A DNA stretch of 64,000 nucleotides from Candidatus Kapaibacterium sp. (GCA_013414795.1 CP058732.1:2457737-2521736), one strand, 5' to 3'; shown: positions 15,919-25,938, counted from the first letter of the stretch. Notes: generated from the sequence alone by a model not told the origin. Numbers and translations: made by a program.

Positions 15919-17535
15919 ATGAAACCAAATTTTCGATGTTTGTTGCTTTTAACAATTCTTATTCCCTCGCTATTCATTTGCTTTTCCAAATCCTATTCCC
16001 AAATGAATGAAAACTTCTGGGCTAAACTCTACGGCGAAGACAGAAGCGATGTCCTTCATACTTTTCTCATACTTCCAGATGGAAACGTAATTCTTGCAGG
16101 CTGGACAAACGCAAACATCAACCAAAACGAGGATATTATTCTTGTCAGAATTAATGAAGCAGGAACGATACTTTGGCAATACTCATACTTTGGTGACAAT
16201 CTCGATTATGCACAAGTAATTTCTCCGTCACTTGATAACAATATCATTGTCGGTTGCCACACACGTTCCTTTGGTGCAGGAAGTTCAGATATTTTACTTT
16301 TAAAAGTTGACACTGACGGCAATATCATTTGGCAGAAAACATACGGCACATACGACGACAACGCAATTGCAAGCGTTATTCCTACATCGGACGGCGGTTT
16401 CCTCGTCGGTGGTTGGTCATATCTTGGAGGAGGAAGGTCACACGATGCAACAGTTTTCAAAACCGATGCTGATGGTAATGTTATTTGGGCAAAGCATTAT
16501 GGCACAAAAAACTACGAAGGTATCAAAGATATGATTCAAACAAGCGACGGCAACTTTATCTTTTTGGGCGTCGCTTATTCAGAAGAATCTAATGATGATA
16601 TCTGGTTAGTCAAAATCGACCCAGAGGGCAATATCATCTGGCAAAAATCCTTCGGTGGATTGGAAAATGAAAATCCCTCAAGCATTTTAAGACATAATGG
16701 ATTGTATTATATTTTCGCAACCACCAATTCCTTTAGCGACAATGCCTCAAGAGATTTTATGGTAATGGTTGTCGACGAAAATGGAGATTTGCAATGGGCA
16801 CTCTACTATCCAGACGACTATGAAACTACAGTCATCAATGCTAACATTTTTAAAGAGAATAAATTTCTCATCACTGGAAGTGCGATTCCCAAATCGAAAT
16901 GGAATTCTGATATGTTAATTTCAATTATTGATGAAAATGGGCAATTTGAAAAAGGAATGCTCTTTGGCGGAAATGAAAGCGAACTCGGTCATTGCATAAG
17001 GCAATTTCAAGATAACTGGATATTGGCTGGTGGTTATTCCTATTCTTTCAGCAATGGCAATTCAGACATCATTCTTCTTCGTACTGATGAAACATTAAAC
17101 TTACCCGATGGTGAATTAAAAACAATGGATTATGAACTTTCTGTTGAACCACAACCAATAAATTTAATAACTGTTGTAACAAATGCAACAATAGATACTA
17201 CATCACTTACAGTAACTGATGCAAACTTAAATAAAGCAGAAATGAACTTGGTAATGCGAAATTTAAATGTTATCAGTTCCGCAGATTTCGTCCAAAAAGA
17301 AAGTTTTTTGCAATTATTTCTCAATCCAAACGATAATCTAACAATTAAGTTTAATAATTCATTGAATCAATCCGTAACATTAGTCATTAAGAATATTCTT
17401 GGTGAAGATGTTGAAAGAATTTCAATTGAACCTAATGTTAGCCAAATTTCAATACCAACCAGGAAATTGGGAAATGGATTCTATGCAATTTACATCGAAG
17501 AACTTTCTCTTTTTGTTCCATTTATTTTATACTAA
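15919..17535 (+). CDS. T9SS-sorted beta-propeller repeat protein
   Basis: A 538-residue exported protein. A GGAGGTG ribosome site precedes ATG at 15919; residues 1-28 are a signal peptide (LLLLTILIPSLFICFSKSYSQ). Residues ~35-390 contain repeated units of ~50 residues of the type TDGNIIWQKTYGTYDDNAI..SDGGFLVGG, the delta-60/SBBP-like propeller repeat common in Bacteroidota surface proteins. The C-terminal ~80 residues (LVIKNILGEDVERI ... LGNGFYAIYIEE) form a T9SS sorting domain. The stop lies only 7 bases from the stop of the convergent L,D-transpeptidase gene. Ligand unknown. Confidence 0.83.
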   Translation: MKPNFRCLLLLTILIPSLFICFSKSYSQMNENFWAKLYGEDRSDVLHTFLILPDGNVILAGWTNANINQNEDIILVRINEAGTILWQYSYFGDNLDYAQVISPSLDNNIIVGCHTRSFGAGSSDILLLKVDTDGNIIWQKTYGTYDDNAIASVIPTSDGGFLVGGWSYLGGGRSHDATVFKTDADGNVIWAKHYGTKNYEGIKDMIQTSDGNFIFLGVAYSEESNDDIWLVKIDPEGNIIWQKSFGGLENENPSSILRHNGLYYIFATTNSFSDNASRDFMVMVVDENGDLQWALYYPDDYETTVINANIFKENKFLITGSAIPKSKWNSDMLISIIDENGQFEKGMLFGGNESELGHCIRQFQDNWILAGGYSYSFSNGNSDIILLRTDETLNLPDGELKTMDYELSVEPQPINLITVVTNATIDTTSLTVTDANLNKAEMNLVMRNLNVISSADFVQKESFLQLFLNPNDNLTIKFNNSLNQSVTLVIKNILGEDVERISIEPNVSQISIPTRKLGNGFYAIYIEELSLFVPFILY

Positions 17536-17542
17536 TTGAATT

Positions 17543-18442
17543 TCATTTAACTTTGCAGGTATCGGAAATAAATTTATAATCAAGATATACAAAAGATGAA
17601 ATCGGGATTGTTGCAAAAAGCAATTCCCTTCCAAGTTTCGGTTGTTGGTATAAAGGCAAACTTTTTTCGGTTTCGACAATAATTGCAGAATTGAACAATC
17701 TCAATCCTTTCGAAAGAAACACTTTGCCACGATTTTTCCGAAAGTGTTCTCCCTTGACTAAATTAGATAATCTTCCATTCAAGAGGCTGTATAACCTGCG
17801 GTTGCCAGTATCAATTAGTACATCAACATTCGGATTGAATTCGTTAAAATTTGAGAACTTAATCACTCTTGAAGGATTGGAATGGTAGACAAGGACTGGG
17901 GTACCAACTTTGATTTTTTGATACCAGCGAATTCCATCTTCATTAGACATACGCACGCAACCGTGTGAACTTGGTCTCCGACCAAGATGCGCATAGTATC
18001 CCTTTTTCTTCAAGCCGTGAAAACCAATATTTCCATTGAAACCAATCCAATTCAGCATTTCTGTGTTTTCGAATTGCCGAGAAATCTGAATTGGGGCTTT
18101 GTTTTGAACAGCATACAATCCAGTAGGAGTCTCAATAGCCTTGTTCAATAATTTGTTGCCAGAGGAAATTTTTACGGTATCAATCTTCCCAATTCGAGTT
18201 ATATGGAAAGCAAGTTGTGATTGAAGTGAAATTTCGATGTAATCATCTCCAAGATAATATAATGTATCTTTCAAAGGAAGGAAATAGAACACAACATCAT
18301 CATTTTTTATCTCATTAAAATTTCTTGTAGAGGTAACAAAGGAACCCTTTGAGTATGAGAAAATTCTGCTTGCAAAAAGCAAACAAACCAGCAAAGGAAC
18401 AACCCACCAAAAATTTTTACTTTTTAGTCCTTTTATAATCAC
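17543..18442 (-). CDS. L,D-transpeptidase (YkuD family)
   Basis: Forms 3-3 peptidoglycan cross-links or attaches proteins to peptidoglycan in the periplasm. The 299-residue protein starts with GTG at 18442 (no suitable ATG) and has an N-terminal membrane anchor (FWWVVPLLVCLLFASRIFS). The catalytic block holds GNIGFHG (~138-143) and SSHGCVRMS (~158-166) with the active-site Cys at 162 preceded by the conserved His. After it the protein has ~120 additional residues without recognisable domains. A dyad-symmetric sequence lies in the 27-base gap to the divergent glycosyltransferase gene. Confidence 0.88.
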   Translation of the reverse strand: MIIKGLKSKNFWWVVPLLVCLLFASRIFSYSKGSFVTSTRNFNEIKNDDVVFYFLPLKDTLYYLGDDYIEISLQSQLAFHITRIGKIDTVKISSGNKLLNKAIETPTGLYAVQNKAPIQISRQFENTEMLNWIGFNGNIGFHGLKKKGYYAHLGRRPSSHGCVRMSNEDGIRWYQKIKVGTPVLVYHSNPSRVIKFSNFNEFNPNVDVLIDTGNRRLYSLLNGRLSNLVKGEHFRKNRGKVFLSKGLRLFNSAIIVETEKSLPLYQQPKLGRELLFATIPISSFVYLDYKFISDTCKVK

Positions 18443-18469
18443 TTAAATTGCATTTTCAAGTTTTGAAAA

Positions 18470-19489
18470 ATGCAAATTATGAATTTTGAAAATACTTATA
18501 GCGATATCAGAAGTGTTGCTGTGGTTCGAACCGACAGAATCGGGGATATAATTTTAACCCTGCCAATGTGTGTGGGGATTAAGGAAGTACTTCCCAATGT
18601 CAAGTTGACACTCATTGCTCGGAGATATGTTGAACCAGTGCTTTTTAAATGTCAAGTTGTAGATAATGTTGTTTTCATTGATGACTATGAGAACAATTTT
18701 AAAACAATTTTTACGAACATTTCTCCGCAAGTGGCTTTTTTCCCTCGACCAAGATTCAACGAAGTTTATTACGCTTTTAAATCTAACATACCAGTTCGGA
18801 TAGGCTCGGCATATCGTTGGTATTCATTTCTGTTTACGCACAAAATCAAGGAACATCGAAAAATAGCAAAATTCAACGAGGCAAGATACAATCTTCGAAT
18901 GGTCGAAAAATTTTTCCGTCGAAATTTAGATTTAAAATATGTTAAAATAAATGTTAAACCCGAAGCAGAGACAAAGATTCTGGAAATGCTGGAAATTTTA
19001 AATATCGAGAAGAACAACTTTGTGATTCTTCATCCAGGAAGTGGTGGTTCGACAATTACTTGGCCTTTATTTCGCTTTACAGAATTAGCACAAATTCTAA
19101 TTCAAACTGGGAATAAAGTTATTATCACTGGCAGTTCACAAGAAATCCCGCTTGCGACTGAAATTCAAAAAATGGTACCAGAAGTTGTTAATTTAACAGG
19201 AAGGCTCGACCTCTACGAAATGATTGCTTTGATTTCACTAGCTCGGGGCTTGGTTGCAAATTCAACTGGAATTTTGCACATTGCCTCTGTCTTGGAAATT
19301 CCCACCGTTGGGCTTTTTCCAAACACACCACATCTATCGGCAAAACGCTGGGGACCAATTGGTCCCTTTTCCTCGACTATCAGTCCGATGACCACAAACC
19401 CTGAACAATTTGACGATATGAGTATAATTACTCCCGACATCGTATTTTTGGAATTACAAAAGCAAATATCGAAGAAGGAAGCCAAATAA
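18470..19489 (+). CDS. Family 9 glycosyltransferase (ADP-heptose:LPS heptosyltransferase-like)
   Basis: A 339-residue GT-B enzyme, probably adding heptose or a related sugar to the LPS core at the inner face of the inner membrane. Visible features are the N-terminal VAVVRTDRIGDIILTLPMC, the central VILHPGSGGSTITWP (donor-binding domain start) and VNLTGRLDLYEMIALISLARGLVANSTGILHIASVLEIPTVGLF split over residues ~245-290, the typical Asp/Glu-rich C-terminal nucleotide-binding region. ATG at 18470 lies inside a dyad; ATG at 18479 (MNFENTYSD) is an alternative. The neighbour kdsB supports an LPS role. Confidence 0.85.
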   Translation: MQIMNFENTYSDIRSVAVVRTDRIGDIILTLPMCVGIKEVLPNVKLTLIARRYVEPVLFKCQVVDNVVFIDDYENNFKTIFTNISPQVAFFPRPRFNEVYYAFKSNIPVRIGSAYRWYSFLFTHKIKEHRKIAKFNEARYNLRMVEKFFRRNLDLKYVKINVKPEAETKILEMLEILNIEKNNFVILHPGSGGSTITWPLFRFTELAQILIQTGNKVIITGSSQEIPLATEIQKMVPEVVNLTGRLDLYEMIALISLARGLVANSTGILHIASVLEIPTVGLFPNTPHLSAKRWGPIGPFSSTISPMTTNPEQFDDMSIITPDIVFLELQKQISKKEAK

Positions 19490-19547
19490 ATCCAAGCAAA
19501 AGAAACAAATCTAAACTTTTTCAAAAGAACAAATGTTATCCTTCTGC

Positions 19548-20321
19548 TTAACTCCTTTTTAAAAAACTTTTTGCGCGTTCCAAATCTTCGACAGTATCGA
19601 TTCCGATAAGTTTTTGCTTGGTTTCAACGCATAATATTTTCTCGCCAAAATCCAGCCAGCGAAGTTGTTCCAAGCGTTCGGCTTCTTCTAAATCCGATTT
19701 GTCTAACTTTTCCAATCGAGGAATTGCCTTTCTACGGAAGCAGTATATTCCAATATGTTTGTAGAATTTATGTGATGATATCCATTGCTCTGGCTCGATT
19801 CCACGTAGATAAGGAATTGGATTCCGTGAAAAATACAAAGCAAAATCATCCTGCCTCTTTACAACTTTGACAGTTGAAGGGTCGAAAAGTTCTTCTTGGC
19901 TATCAATTACAGAAATAAGGGTGGAGATATCTGCTTCTGACTGGAATGTTTTCATCAATAAATCATCAATGGTTTCTCCATTTATAAAAGGTTCGTCCCC
20001 TTGTATGTTTAAAATGAAATCATAATTTTCTCCAAGTTCTTTAAATGCCCAAAAGACACGCTCCGTTCCAGAGGAAAATTCTGATGGAGTTAAAATTACT
20101 TCGAAACCAACATTTGTGCAAAATTCCAGGATTTCTTTTGAATCTGTTGCTACGATTAGTCTTCGAAGATATTTCGAGGTTGCTGAACCTTCGAGTGTCC
20201 ATTGTAAAACTGGTTTGCCTTCCAAATCAAGAAGAAGTTTGCCTGGTAGCCTTGTGGAGGCAAGCCTTGCTGGAATAATTCCAATTGACCTGCGAACATC
20301 TTCTTCTAAAATGGTGTCCAT
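19548..20321 (-). CDS. kdsB: 3-deoxy-manno-octulosonate cytidylyltransferase
   Basis: Activates Kdo with CTP to CMP-Kdo in the cytoplasm for lipid A-core assembly. From ATG at 20321 the protein is 257 residues, the usual KdsB length. Motifs: GIIPARLASTRLPGKLL (nucleotide-binding loop), ATDSKEI, FILNIQGDEPFI (metal-binding Asp), and HIGIYCFRRKAI. The ATG overlaps the last 16 bases of the upstream outer-membrane-protein gene, suggesting translational coupling; a longer in-frame extension exists upstream but adds no conserved residues. kdsC lies at 31518 in this window. Confidence 0.93.
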   Translation of the reverse strand: MDTILEEDVRRSIGIIPARLASTRLPGKLLLDLEGKPVLQWTLEGSATSKYLRRLIVATDSKEILEFCTNVGFEVILTPSEFSSGTERVFWAFKELGENYDFILNIQGDEPFINGETIDDLLMKTFQSEADISTLISVIDSQEELFDPSTVKVVKRQDDFALYFSRNPIPYLRGIEPEQWISSHKFYKHIGIYCFRRKAIPRLEKLDKSDLEEAERLEQLRWLDFGEKILCVETKQKLIGIDTVEDLERAKSFLKRS

Positions 20322-21202
20322 ACAAAATTCACAATTGGTACAACAAACGGTTGGGTAAACCAAGCAATTCCGAAGTCGGAACAAAAGTGTGCATTGGCAA
20401 AACGAAGTCCAATGAAGAGACCTGAATTGGTTGGTCGGGCAACGTCAATATTCCACAATTCTCCGATAATATGAATCTCTCTGTAGTTCGGCAAACGGGA
20501 ATCGACTCCCAATGCAATGCCAAATGAACCGTCGGGATAGTTTACATCGATAGAATTCACACCATAACGAATTGTGTATAAATCACCAGTCCCCATTTTA
20601 TAAAACAATGAGGCAGATAAACTGGTTTTGAAAAATAATGCAGTTGCTACCCCATAGAAATGTATGAAACGATTGTTGTTGTTGGCAAAACCAATGTTTC
20701 CACCAAAGGCAAGATGGAGTTCACGAAAGATATCTTCGAATTCAACTTTTGGAAGGCTACCTTTAACATTAATAAGCGAAATCTGTTGGTTAGAATATGC
20801 AAAAGGGAGAAGCGAGCGCCCAGCAGTAATCGAAAAATAGTCCGTTATTCCAGTCCCAGCGTAAAGAAAAAACATTTCGAGAAGACCAACAAAATGGTTC
20901 TTTCCTATGCCAACAGCAGTAGGTAGCAAAAAATATTTATGTGAATATTTGTAATATTTCGAACATTCTATTGCTTCAACAATTTGAAAAAAATAGAGAG
21001 AGCCAACTCCAATTTCGCTTTCAAAAGAAATCCCTTCGCCATCTTCGTCCTTTTCAAAGGATTGAACCATTCCTTCGATTACATCTCCTGTTGTAAGACG
21101 GAAAATATAACATTTCCCAATCTCAATCGATTTGCCATCGATGGCAAAAGCAAAAGATGAAATCAATGGTAGAAGAAAAAATGTGATAAGAAGTTTTTTC
21201 AT
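20306..21202 (-). CDS. Putative outer-membrane beta-barrel protein
   Basis: A 298-residue protein with a signal peptide (MKKLLITFFLLPLISSFAFA). An N-terminal ~50 residues (GKCYIFRLTTGDVIEGMVQ) resemble a small SH3-like or ribosomal-maturation-like segment. The rest consists of alternating beta-strand-like stretches (FYGVATALFFKTSLSASLFYKMG; IALGVDSRLPNYREIHIIGELW) and ends in Phe, as outer-membrane barrels often do. It overlaps rlmN by four bases (ATGA) and kdsB by 16, so the three are probably cotranscribed. No named family recognised. Confidence 0.65.
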   Translation of the reverse strand: MKKLLITFFLLPLISSFAFAIDGKSIEIGKCYIFRLTTGDVIEGMVQSFEKDEDGEGISFESEIGVGSLYFFQIVEAIECSKYYKYSHKYFLLPTAVGIGKNHFVGLLEMFFLYAGTGITDYFSITAGRSLLPFAYSNQQISLINVKGSLPKVEFEDIFRELHLAFGGNIGFANNNNRFIHFYGVATALFFKTSLSASLFYKMGTGDLYTIRYGVNSIDVNYPDGSFGIALGVDSRLPNYREIHIIGELWNIDVARPTNSGLFIGLRFANAHFCSDFGIAWFTQPFVVPIVNFVWTPF

Positions 21203-22272
21203 TGGAAGTTTTCAATTAGTTCGTAATTAGCAAAAGCAAGCTGACCACAGGCTCCATTAATATCGTAACCGCTCGATGACCTAATGAAAGTTGGAACACC
21301 TTGACTTCGCAACATTTCTTTGAATTTCAGTATTTTGTCAAATCTGGCTGGTCGGAGAGTTCTTTCGAATTCATTCAATGGGACAAAATCAATTCTATGA
21401 AATGGAATAATATTAACTTTGGAGGGAACTGCACGAGCAAACTTTGCAAGTCGACGGACTTCTTCTTCCCCGTCGTTTAAACCATCGAAAAGGATAAATT
21501 CATAAGTAATTGGGATTTTTGTGGTTCGGTAGTAAAAGATTGCAGCGTCTCGAAGTTCTTTCAATTTCCATTTTCTTGCGATTGGCATAAGTTGAGAACG
21601 AAGTTCCTCATCAGTGGAATGGAGCGAAATTGCAAGTTTCACAGGTCTTTCAATTTTTGCCAGTTCGTAAATTTTAGGAACTACACCAGACGTTGAGACC
21701 GTAATGTTTTTTCGACTAAACAATTTCCAATTTTCATCGGTCAAAATCGAAAGTGCCTTCAAGAGATTTTGAAAATTCTGCAATGGTTCGCCCATTCCCA
21801 TAAAAACAATGTTTGTCAATTTTGAACCAATAATACGCTCGCATTCGAAAATTTGGTCAAGAATTTCCCCAACAGTAAGATTTCTCTTTAAGCCCAATTT
21901 CCCCGTGGCGCAGAAACTACAACCAAGGGCACAACCAACCTGCGAGGATACACAAAGAGTCTTTCGCTCCTTCAATCCTTTATCCCAAGGGATAAAAACG
22001 CTTTCGATTGCAGAGCCATTCCGCAATTGAAAAAGAAATTTTACTGTTCCGTCCTGTGATGTTTGATACTTGCAGTTCTTAATGTTATTTATATAAAACT
22101 TCTCGGAAAGTTCTCTACGCAATTGCTTGGGCAGTGTAGATATTTGCTCGAAATCAGTCGCACGGTTTACAAACACTCCGTGCAAAATCTGTTTGGCTCG
22201 GAACTTATCGTAACCCCTTTCAACAATGAAATTTTCAAGTTCGGAAAAACTTATGTCTTTTATACACTGCAT
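21199..22272 (-). CDS. rlmN: Dual-specificity RNA methyltransferase RlmN
   Basis: A radical-SAM enzyme that methylates C2 of A2503 in 23S rRNA and A37 of some tRNAs. The 357-residue length is typical. The radical-SAM motif C-x3-C-x2-C is at Cys114, Cys118 and Cys121 (CALGCSFC). GMGEPL follows (~161) for SAM binding, with SLHSTDEELR in the middle. The C-terminal SSSGYDINGACGQL carries the conserved cysteine (~342) needed for the covalent RNA adduct. First gene of the rlmN / barrel protein / kdsB group. Confidence 0.95.
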   Translation of the reverse strand: MQCIKDISFSELENFIVERGYDKFRAKQILHGVFVNRATDFEQISTLPKQLRRELSEKFYINNIKNCKYQTSQDGTVKFLFQLRNGSAIESVFIPWDKGLKERKTLCVSSQVGCALGCSFCATGKLGLKRNLTVGEILDQIFECERIIGSKLTNIVFMGMGEPLQNFQNLLKALSILTDENWKLFSRKNITVSTSGVVPKIYELAKIERPVKLAISLHSTDEELRSQLMPIARKWKLKELRDAAIFYYRTTKIPITYEFILFDGLNDGEEEVRRLAKFARAVPSKVNIIPFHRIDFVPLNEFERTLRPARFDKILKFKEMLRSQGVPTFIRSSSGYDINGACGQLAFANYELIENFQ

Positions 22273-22464
22273 AAATCTAATTTTTTTAATATTTTATAAA
22301 TAGCACAAGCCAACACTTAAAACGAACGATAAAAAACAATATTAAATTTTCAATTAACAGCAAAATTTTGGTCAAAAAAAATTCTATATTTGCTTTTGCT
22401 TGCAATACGAAAGCAAATCGATATTCCTACGAAATCGAAAATCCAAAATTCACAATTTTTAAAA

Positions 22465-24957
22465 TTATGCAGATTTATCTTTCTTACGATAATTGATAAA
22501 AATACCAAAAGCAAGAATAAGTATAGTTACAATATTTGCCAGAAGCGAAAGAGTTTTTCCTCTTTCAAATCCTGGGGATGTGAGTTTCATCTCCAATGTA
22601 TGAGTGCCCGCGGGGACAAGAACAGCACGAAATGCATAATTTGCTTTTATAATTTCAGTTTCCTTTCCGTCCACAAATGCCTTCCAATAAGGATAGTAAA
22701 TTTCGGAAACAAACAACAAAGAGTTGACACTTGTTTCCGTTTTAAATTTTATGTATTCGTTCTTTTTCTCGACAATTGTAACTTTTGCATTCGAGTCGTA
22801 CCCAACGTTGCTCACCTGGATTTGCCTTTCGACAAACATTGTGTCGATTGGATTGAAATCGCCACGTTTCAGATGGTTTAATATCTCCAAAGGCTTTTCG
22901 ACCACTGCGGTTTTAACAAAAAATGCTCTGGGATAGAATCCAAAATTTGGATAGACAAATGCCTGGAAATTGGCTCCTTGATAAATTGGTTCAACTCCTT
23001 CGAGTTTTCGAGTCAGAACTATGTATTTTACATTCAACAAGTTCCAAAGAAATGGATTATACAACTGGGAGGTCGAGCCTTCCATTCCTTCCATATTTGC
23101 AACATCCATCAAATCTTGATAAACTCGAAGTTTCGCTGCGTGATATCCATTTATGTTCTCAACTAAATAATAAGCAGAAAGGTTTGCAGGATTGGCAGAG
23201 AAGTCTGCAATTCGAAAGACACTTGTATCTCGTTTGATAAAATCGTAAATATCCCTTCTCTCTTCAAAAACAGTTTTTGCGTCGCCTTCTTTGGAATATT
23301 CCATTCTTTCGCTATCAATTCTAAACAAGTCGATAACAGTAAGAATACCAACTATTGCTACCAAAGTTGTGAATTGAATTTTGTTTTGAATGTAAAGTGC
23401 AGAGAAAAAACCAAACGCAATAAGAAAGATTGCGTTAACATAGAAATCTTGAATTGTTTTCGACCAAACAAATTCTTGGAGTTCCGAGACAATTTCAGTT
23501 CCGTATGCTTTTGCATAGGACTGGTAAACTTCCGAGGCACCAACAGCACTGATGTAAGTTGATTTCATAAATGCAGAAAAGAAAAATGCGATTAGCAGAA
23601 ATACAAGCGGGAGAACAGCAATCCAAACCACAGTTCTTTTGTACTTCTCGGGATTCTTTCTCATTTCAGATAGCGCTCGAAATCCGAAAGCAGCAAAGAT
23701 TGGTACGACAAAATGCACAAGCACCAAAGCCATCGATGGGGCTCGGAACTTACTGAAAGACGGGAAGTAATGGTAGAACAAATTATACAAAAAAGGCACA
23801 TTCTTCCCAAAAGATAGGAACACCCCGAATAATGCAATCAAAAACAAGGCTTGCACAAATGTATCTTTGCGGTAAAAGATTAAGCCAACAATTGCGAGTG
23901 CAAGTATTAATATTCCCATATACGGGGGAGAATCTTCGGATTCTTTCGTGCCCCAGTATGTAGAAACCTTACCATCTCGAAAATCTCGTATACCAAAACC
24001 AAAGTAACTTGGGATAATGAATGTGAAAAGTTCCTTCGGATGGTAAGACCACATAGTTGCATAATCATAGTCGCTTTTATCTGCCTTTTGATTTTTATCA
24101 GTATGAATTTTTACAATTGGAGCAGAGCCACGCACAGAATAAGGAGCATACTCAAAAGTTGAAAAGTATCTATCCGCAGACATTAGAAAAGCCAAACCCA
24201 AAGCCACAGCGGTAAGTACAGCAGTTCTTACTTTCGGAATCAGGTTCTCCTTTTTGAAAATCCCTGCGACAAAATCATAGAGAATATAAATTGCAAGAGC
24301 CAGACCACCATAAAAAATCATTTGCAAATGGTTACCAACAAACATTACCGCAAAGGCAATTATCAAAAAGGCAAAGTTTAAAAATGAAAATCTTTGTTTC
24401 AACTTGTCAACGAAAATAAACAAATAGGGAAACATTGCAAGTACGATTGGTTTAGTATTGTGACCAATCATAATCCAAGTAATCACATAGGTCGAGAAAA
24501 CAGCAGCAAAAGCAGAAATCAAAGCGACTGTCCTTTGGAACTCTTTAATTCGCAATAGCCAGTAAACACCAACTCCGTAAAGAATGTAGAAAAACAAAAC
24601 CCGAGCAACATCACTTCCGAAAATACCTCCAAACCCAACGGAAAAATTGATAAAAATTTGTGCAATGATGTCCCAAATACGATTACCAGTAACCAACAAA
24701 GAAGCATATGCTGGCATTCCGCTGAAAATCAAAGGAATCCAAAGTGGGAAGTTGCCAGTTTTATTCGCCTGCTCGACGAAAGGTCGAAATGCAAGTGATG
24801 AAAGATTGTCGAAATCAATGAAACCACCACCAGTTATCGCACCCCAAAAGAAACCGAACAGCAGAACAACAAAAACCAAAATCGCAACTATATCTTGATA
24901 CCTCGTTGGAATCAATTGTTTTTTCTGCGTTTGCTTCTTTGCAACTTGTTTCGCCAT
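22465..24957 (-). CDS. YfhO-family integral membrane protein
   Basis: An 830-residue multi-pass protein. After a Lys/Gln-rich N-terminus there are about 12 or 13 hydrophobic segments and large non-membrane loops. Recognisable parts are the N-terminal FIDFDNLSSLAFRPFVEQANKT / FPLWIPLIFSGMPAYASL region (YfhO/GT-C-like first loop) and the C-terminal YYPYWKAFVDGKETEI ... VPAGTHTLEMKLTSPGF, a beta domain typical of YfhO proteins, followed by a final membrane segment. YfhO proteins are implicated in glycosylation of cell-surface polymers in Firmicutes; the substrate here is unknown. Divergent from fmt with a 69-base gap. Confidence 0.82.
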   Translation of the reverse strand: MAKQVAKKQTQKKQLIPTRYQDIVAILVFVVLLFGFFWGAITGGGFIDFDNLSSLAFRPFVEQANKTGNFPLWIPLIFSGMPAYASLLVTGNRIWDIIAQIFINFSVGFGGIFGSDVARVLFFYILYGVGVYWLLRIKEFQRTVALISAFAAVFSTYVITWIMIGHNTKPIVLAMFPYLFIFVDKLKQRFSFLNFAFLIIAFAVMFVGNHLQMIFYGGLALAIYILYDFVAGIFKKENLIPKVRTAVLTAVALGLAFLMSADRYFSTFEYAPYSVRGSAPIVKIHTDKNQKADKSDYDYATMWSYHPKELFTFIIPSYFGFGIRDFRDGKVSTYWGTKESEDSPPYMGILILALAIVGLIFYRKDTFVQALFLIALFGVFLSFGKNVPFLYNLFYHYFPSFSKFRAPSMALVLVHFVVPIFAAFGFRALSEMRKNPEKYKRTVVWIAVLPLVFLLIAFFFSAFMKSTYISAVGASEVYQSYAKAYGTEIVSELQEFVWSKTIQDFYVNAIFLIAFGFFSALYIQNKIQFTTLVAIVGILTVIDLFRIDSERMEYSKEGDAKTVFEERRDIYDFIKRDTSVFRIADFSANPANLSAYYLVENINGYHAAKLRVYQDLMDVANMEGMEGSTSQLYNPFLWNLLNVKYIVLTRKLEGVEPIYQGANFQAFVYPNFGFYPRAFFVKTAVVEKPLEILNHLKRGDFNPIDTMFVERQIQVSNVGYDSNAKVTIVEKKNEYIKFKTETSVNSLLFVSEIYYPYWKAFVDGKETEIIKANYAFRAVLVPAGTHTLEMKLTSPGFERGKTLSLLANIVTILILAFGIFINYRKKDKSA

Positions 24958-24987
24958 TGTTTCCTCTTTTTTTGAAAATAAATTCTA

Positions 24988-24995
24988 TATTTTTG
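24988..24995 (+). promoter_or_regulatory. Bacteroidota-type -7 box (TATTTTTG)
   Basis: Exact TAnnTTTG match 31 bases before the ATG of fmt (25027), in the 69-base AT-rich gap shared with the divergent YfhO gene. Confidence 0.45.
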
Positions 24996-25026
24996 CAAAA
25001 TATGATTTTTTCATAAAAGAAAAGTT

Positions 25027-25938
25027 ATGGAAACGAAACCGAAAATTATTTTTATGGGAACACCAGAATTTGCTGTTCCTACTCTTGAAAAACTTCACCT
25101 GGAATTTGGTGTCTCTTTGGTGGTTACAAATCCAGACAAACCTGCTGGAAGAGGTTTGAAACCAACTCCTTCGCCAGTTAAAGTTTCTGCACAGTCGCTT
25201 GAAATTCCTATCCTTCAACCAGAGAAAATCAAAGACCGTTTCTTTTACAAGCAAATCCAAGAATTTGAACCAGATATAATTGTTGTTGTCGCATTTAAAA
25301 TTCTCCCACCAGAAGTATTCACCGCAGCAAAGATTGCCACATTCAATGTCCATCCCAGTTTACTTCCAAAATATCGAGGACCAGCCCCTTTGAATTGGCA
25401 AATAATAAACGGAGAAAAAGAAACTGGGTTGACAACTTTTGTTCTCCAGGAAGAAGTCGACGCTGGCAATATAATTTTGCAATGGAAATATCCGATACCC
25501 GATGGATTCACAGCGGGAGATTTGCACGACTTCCTTGCACCACGTGCTGGTGATATTGCAGTTAAAACTTGCAAACTACTTTTGGAAGGAAATTACACAT
25601 TGCAAAAGCAAGACGAAACGCTTGCAACAAAGGCTCCAAAAATATTTCCCGAGCAATGTCAAATCGATTGGAGCAAAGATTGCCAATCTTTACGAAATTT
25701 TATCCACGGCGTTTCGCCAATCCCAGGTGCTTGGACTTTGCTCAACGGAAAGAGGTTCAAAATCTATCGTTGCCAATACTTAATCGAAAATCATTGTGAT
25801 GAACTCGGTAAACCAATGATAAAGAACGAAAATTTGATTTTCCCTTGCTCAAATGGTTACATCGTTCCAGAGGAAGTGCAAATGGAAGGGAAACGAAAAA
25901 TGACAGCAGAGGAATTTATTCGAGGCTACCGAGTTTGA
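25027..25938 (+). CDS. fmt: Methionyl-tRNA formyltransferase
   Basis: Formylates initiator Met-tRNA in the cytoplasm using 10-formyl-tetrahydrofolate. The 303-residue protein shows IIFMGTPEFAVPTL (Rossmann start), NPDKPAGRG, FNVHPSLLPKYRGPAP (residues ~107-121, with catalytic Asn and His), LQEEVDAGNI (catalytic Asp) and a C-terminal OB-fold for tRNA binding. The start at 25027 follows AAAAGTT, a weak ribosome site. Its last 13 bases overlap the convergent lipoprotein gene. A def gene is not in this window. Confidence 0.95.
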   Translation: METKPKIIFMGTPEFAVPTLEKLHLEFGVSLVVTNPDKPAGRGLKPTPSPVKVSAQSLEIPILQPEKIKDRFFYKQIQEFEPDIIVVVAFKILPPEVFTAAKIATFNVHPSLLPKYRGPAPLNWQIINGEKETGLTTFVLQEEVDAGNIILQWKYPIPDGFTAGDLHDFLAPRAGDIAVKTCKLLLEGNYTLQKQDETLATKAPKIFPEQCQIDWSKDCQSLRNFIHGVSPIPGAWTLLNGKRFKIYRCQYLIENHCDELGKPMIKNENLIFPCSNGYIVPEEVQMEGKRKMTAEEFIRGYRV

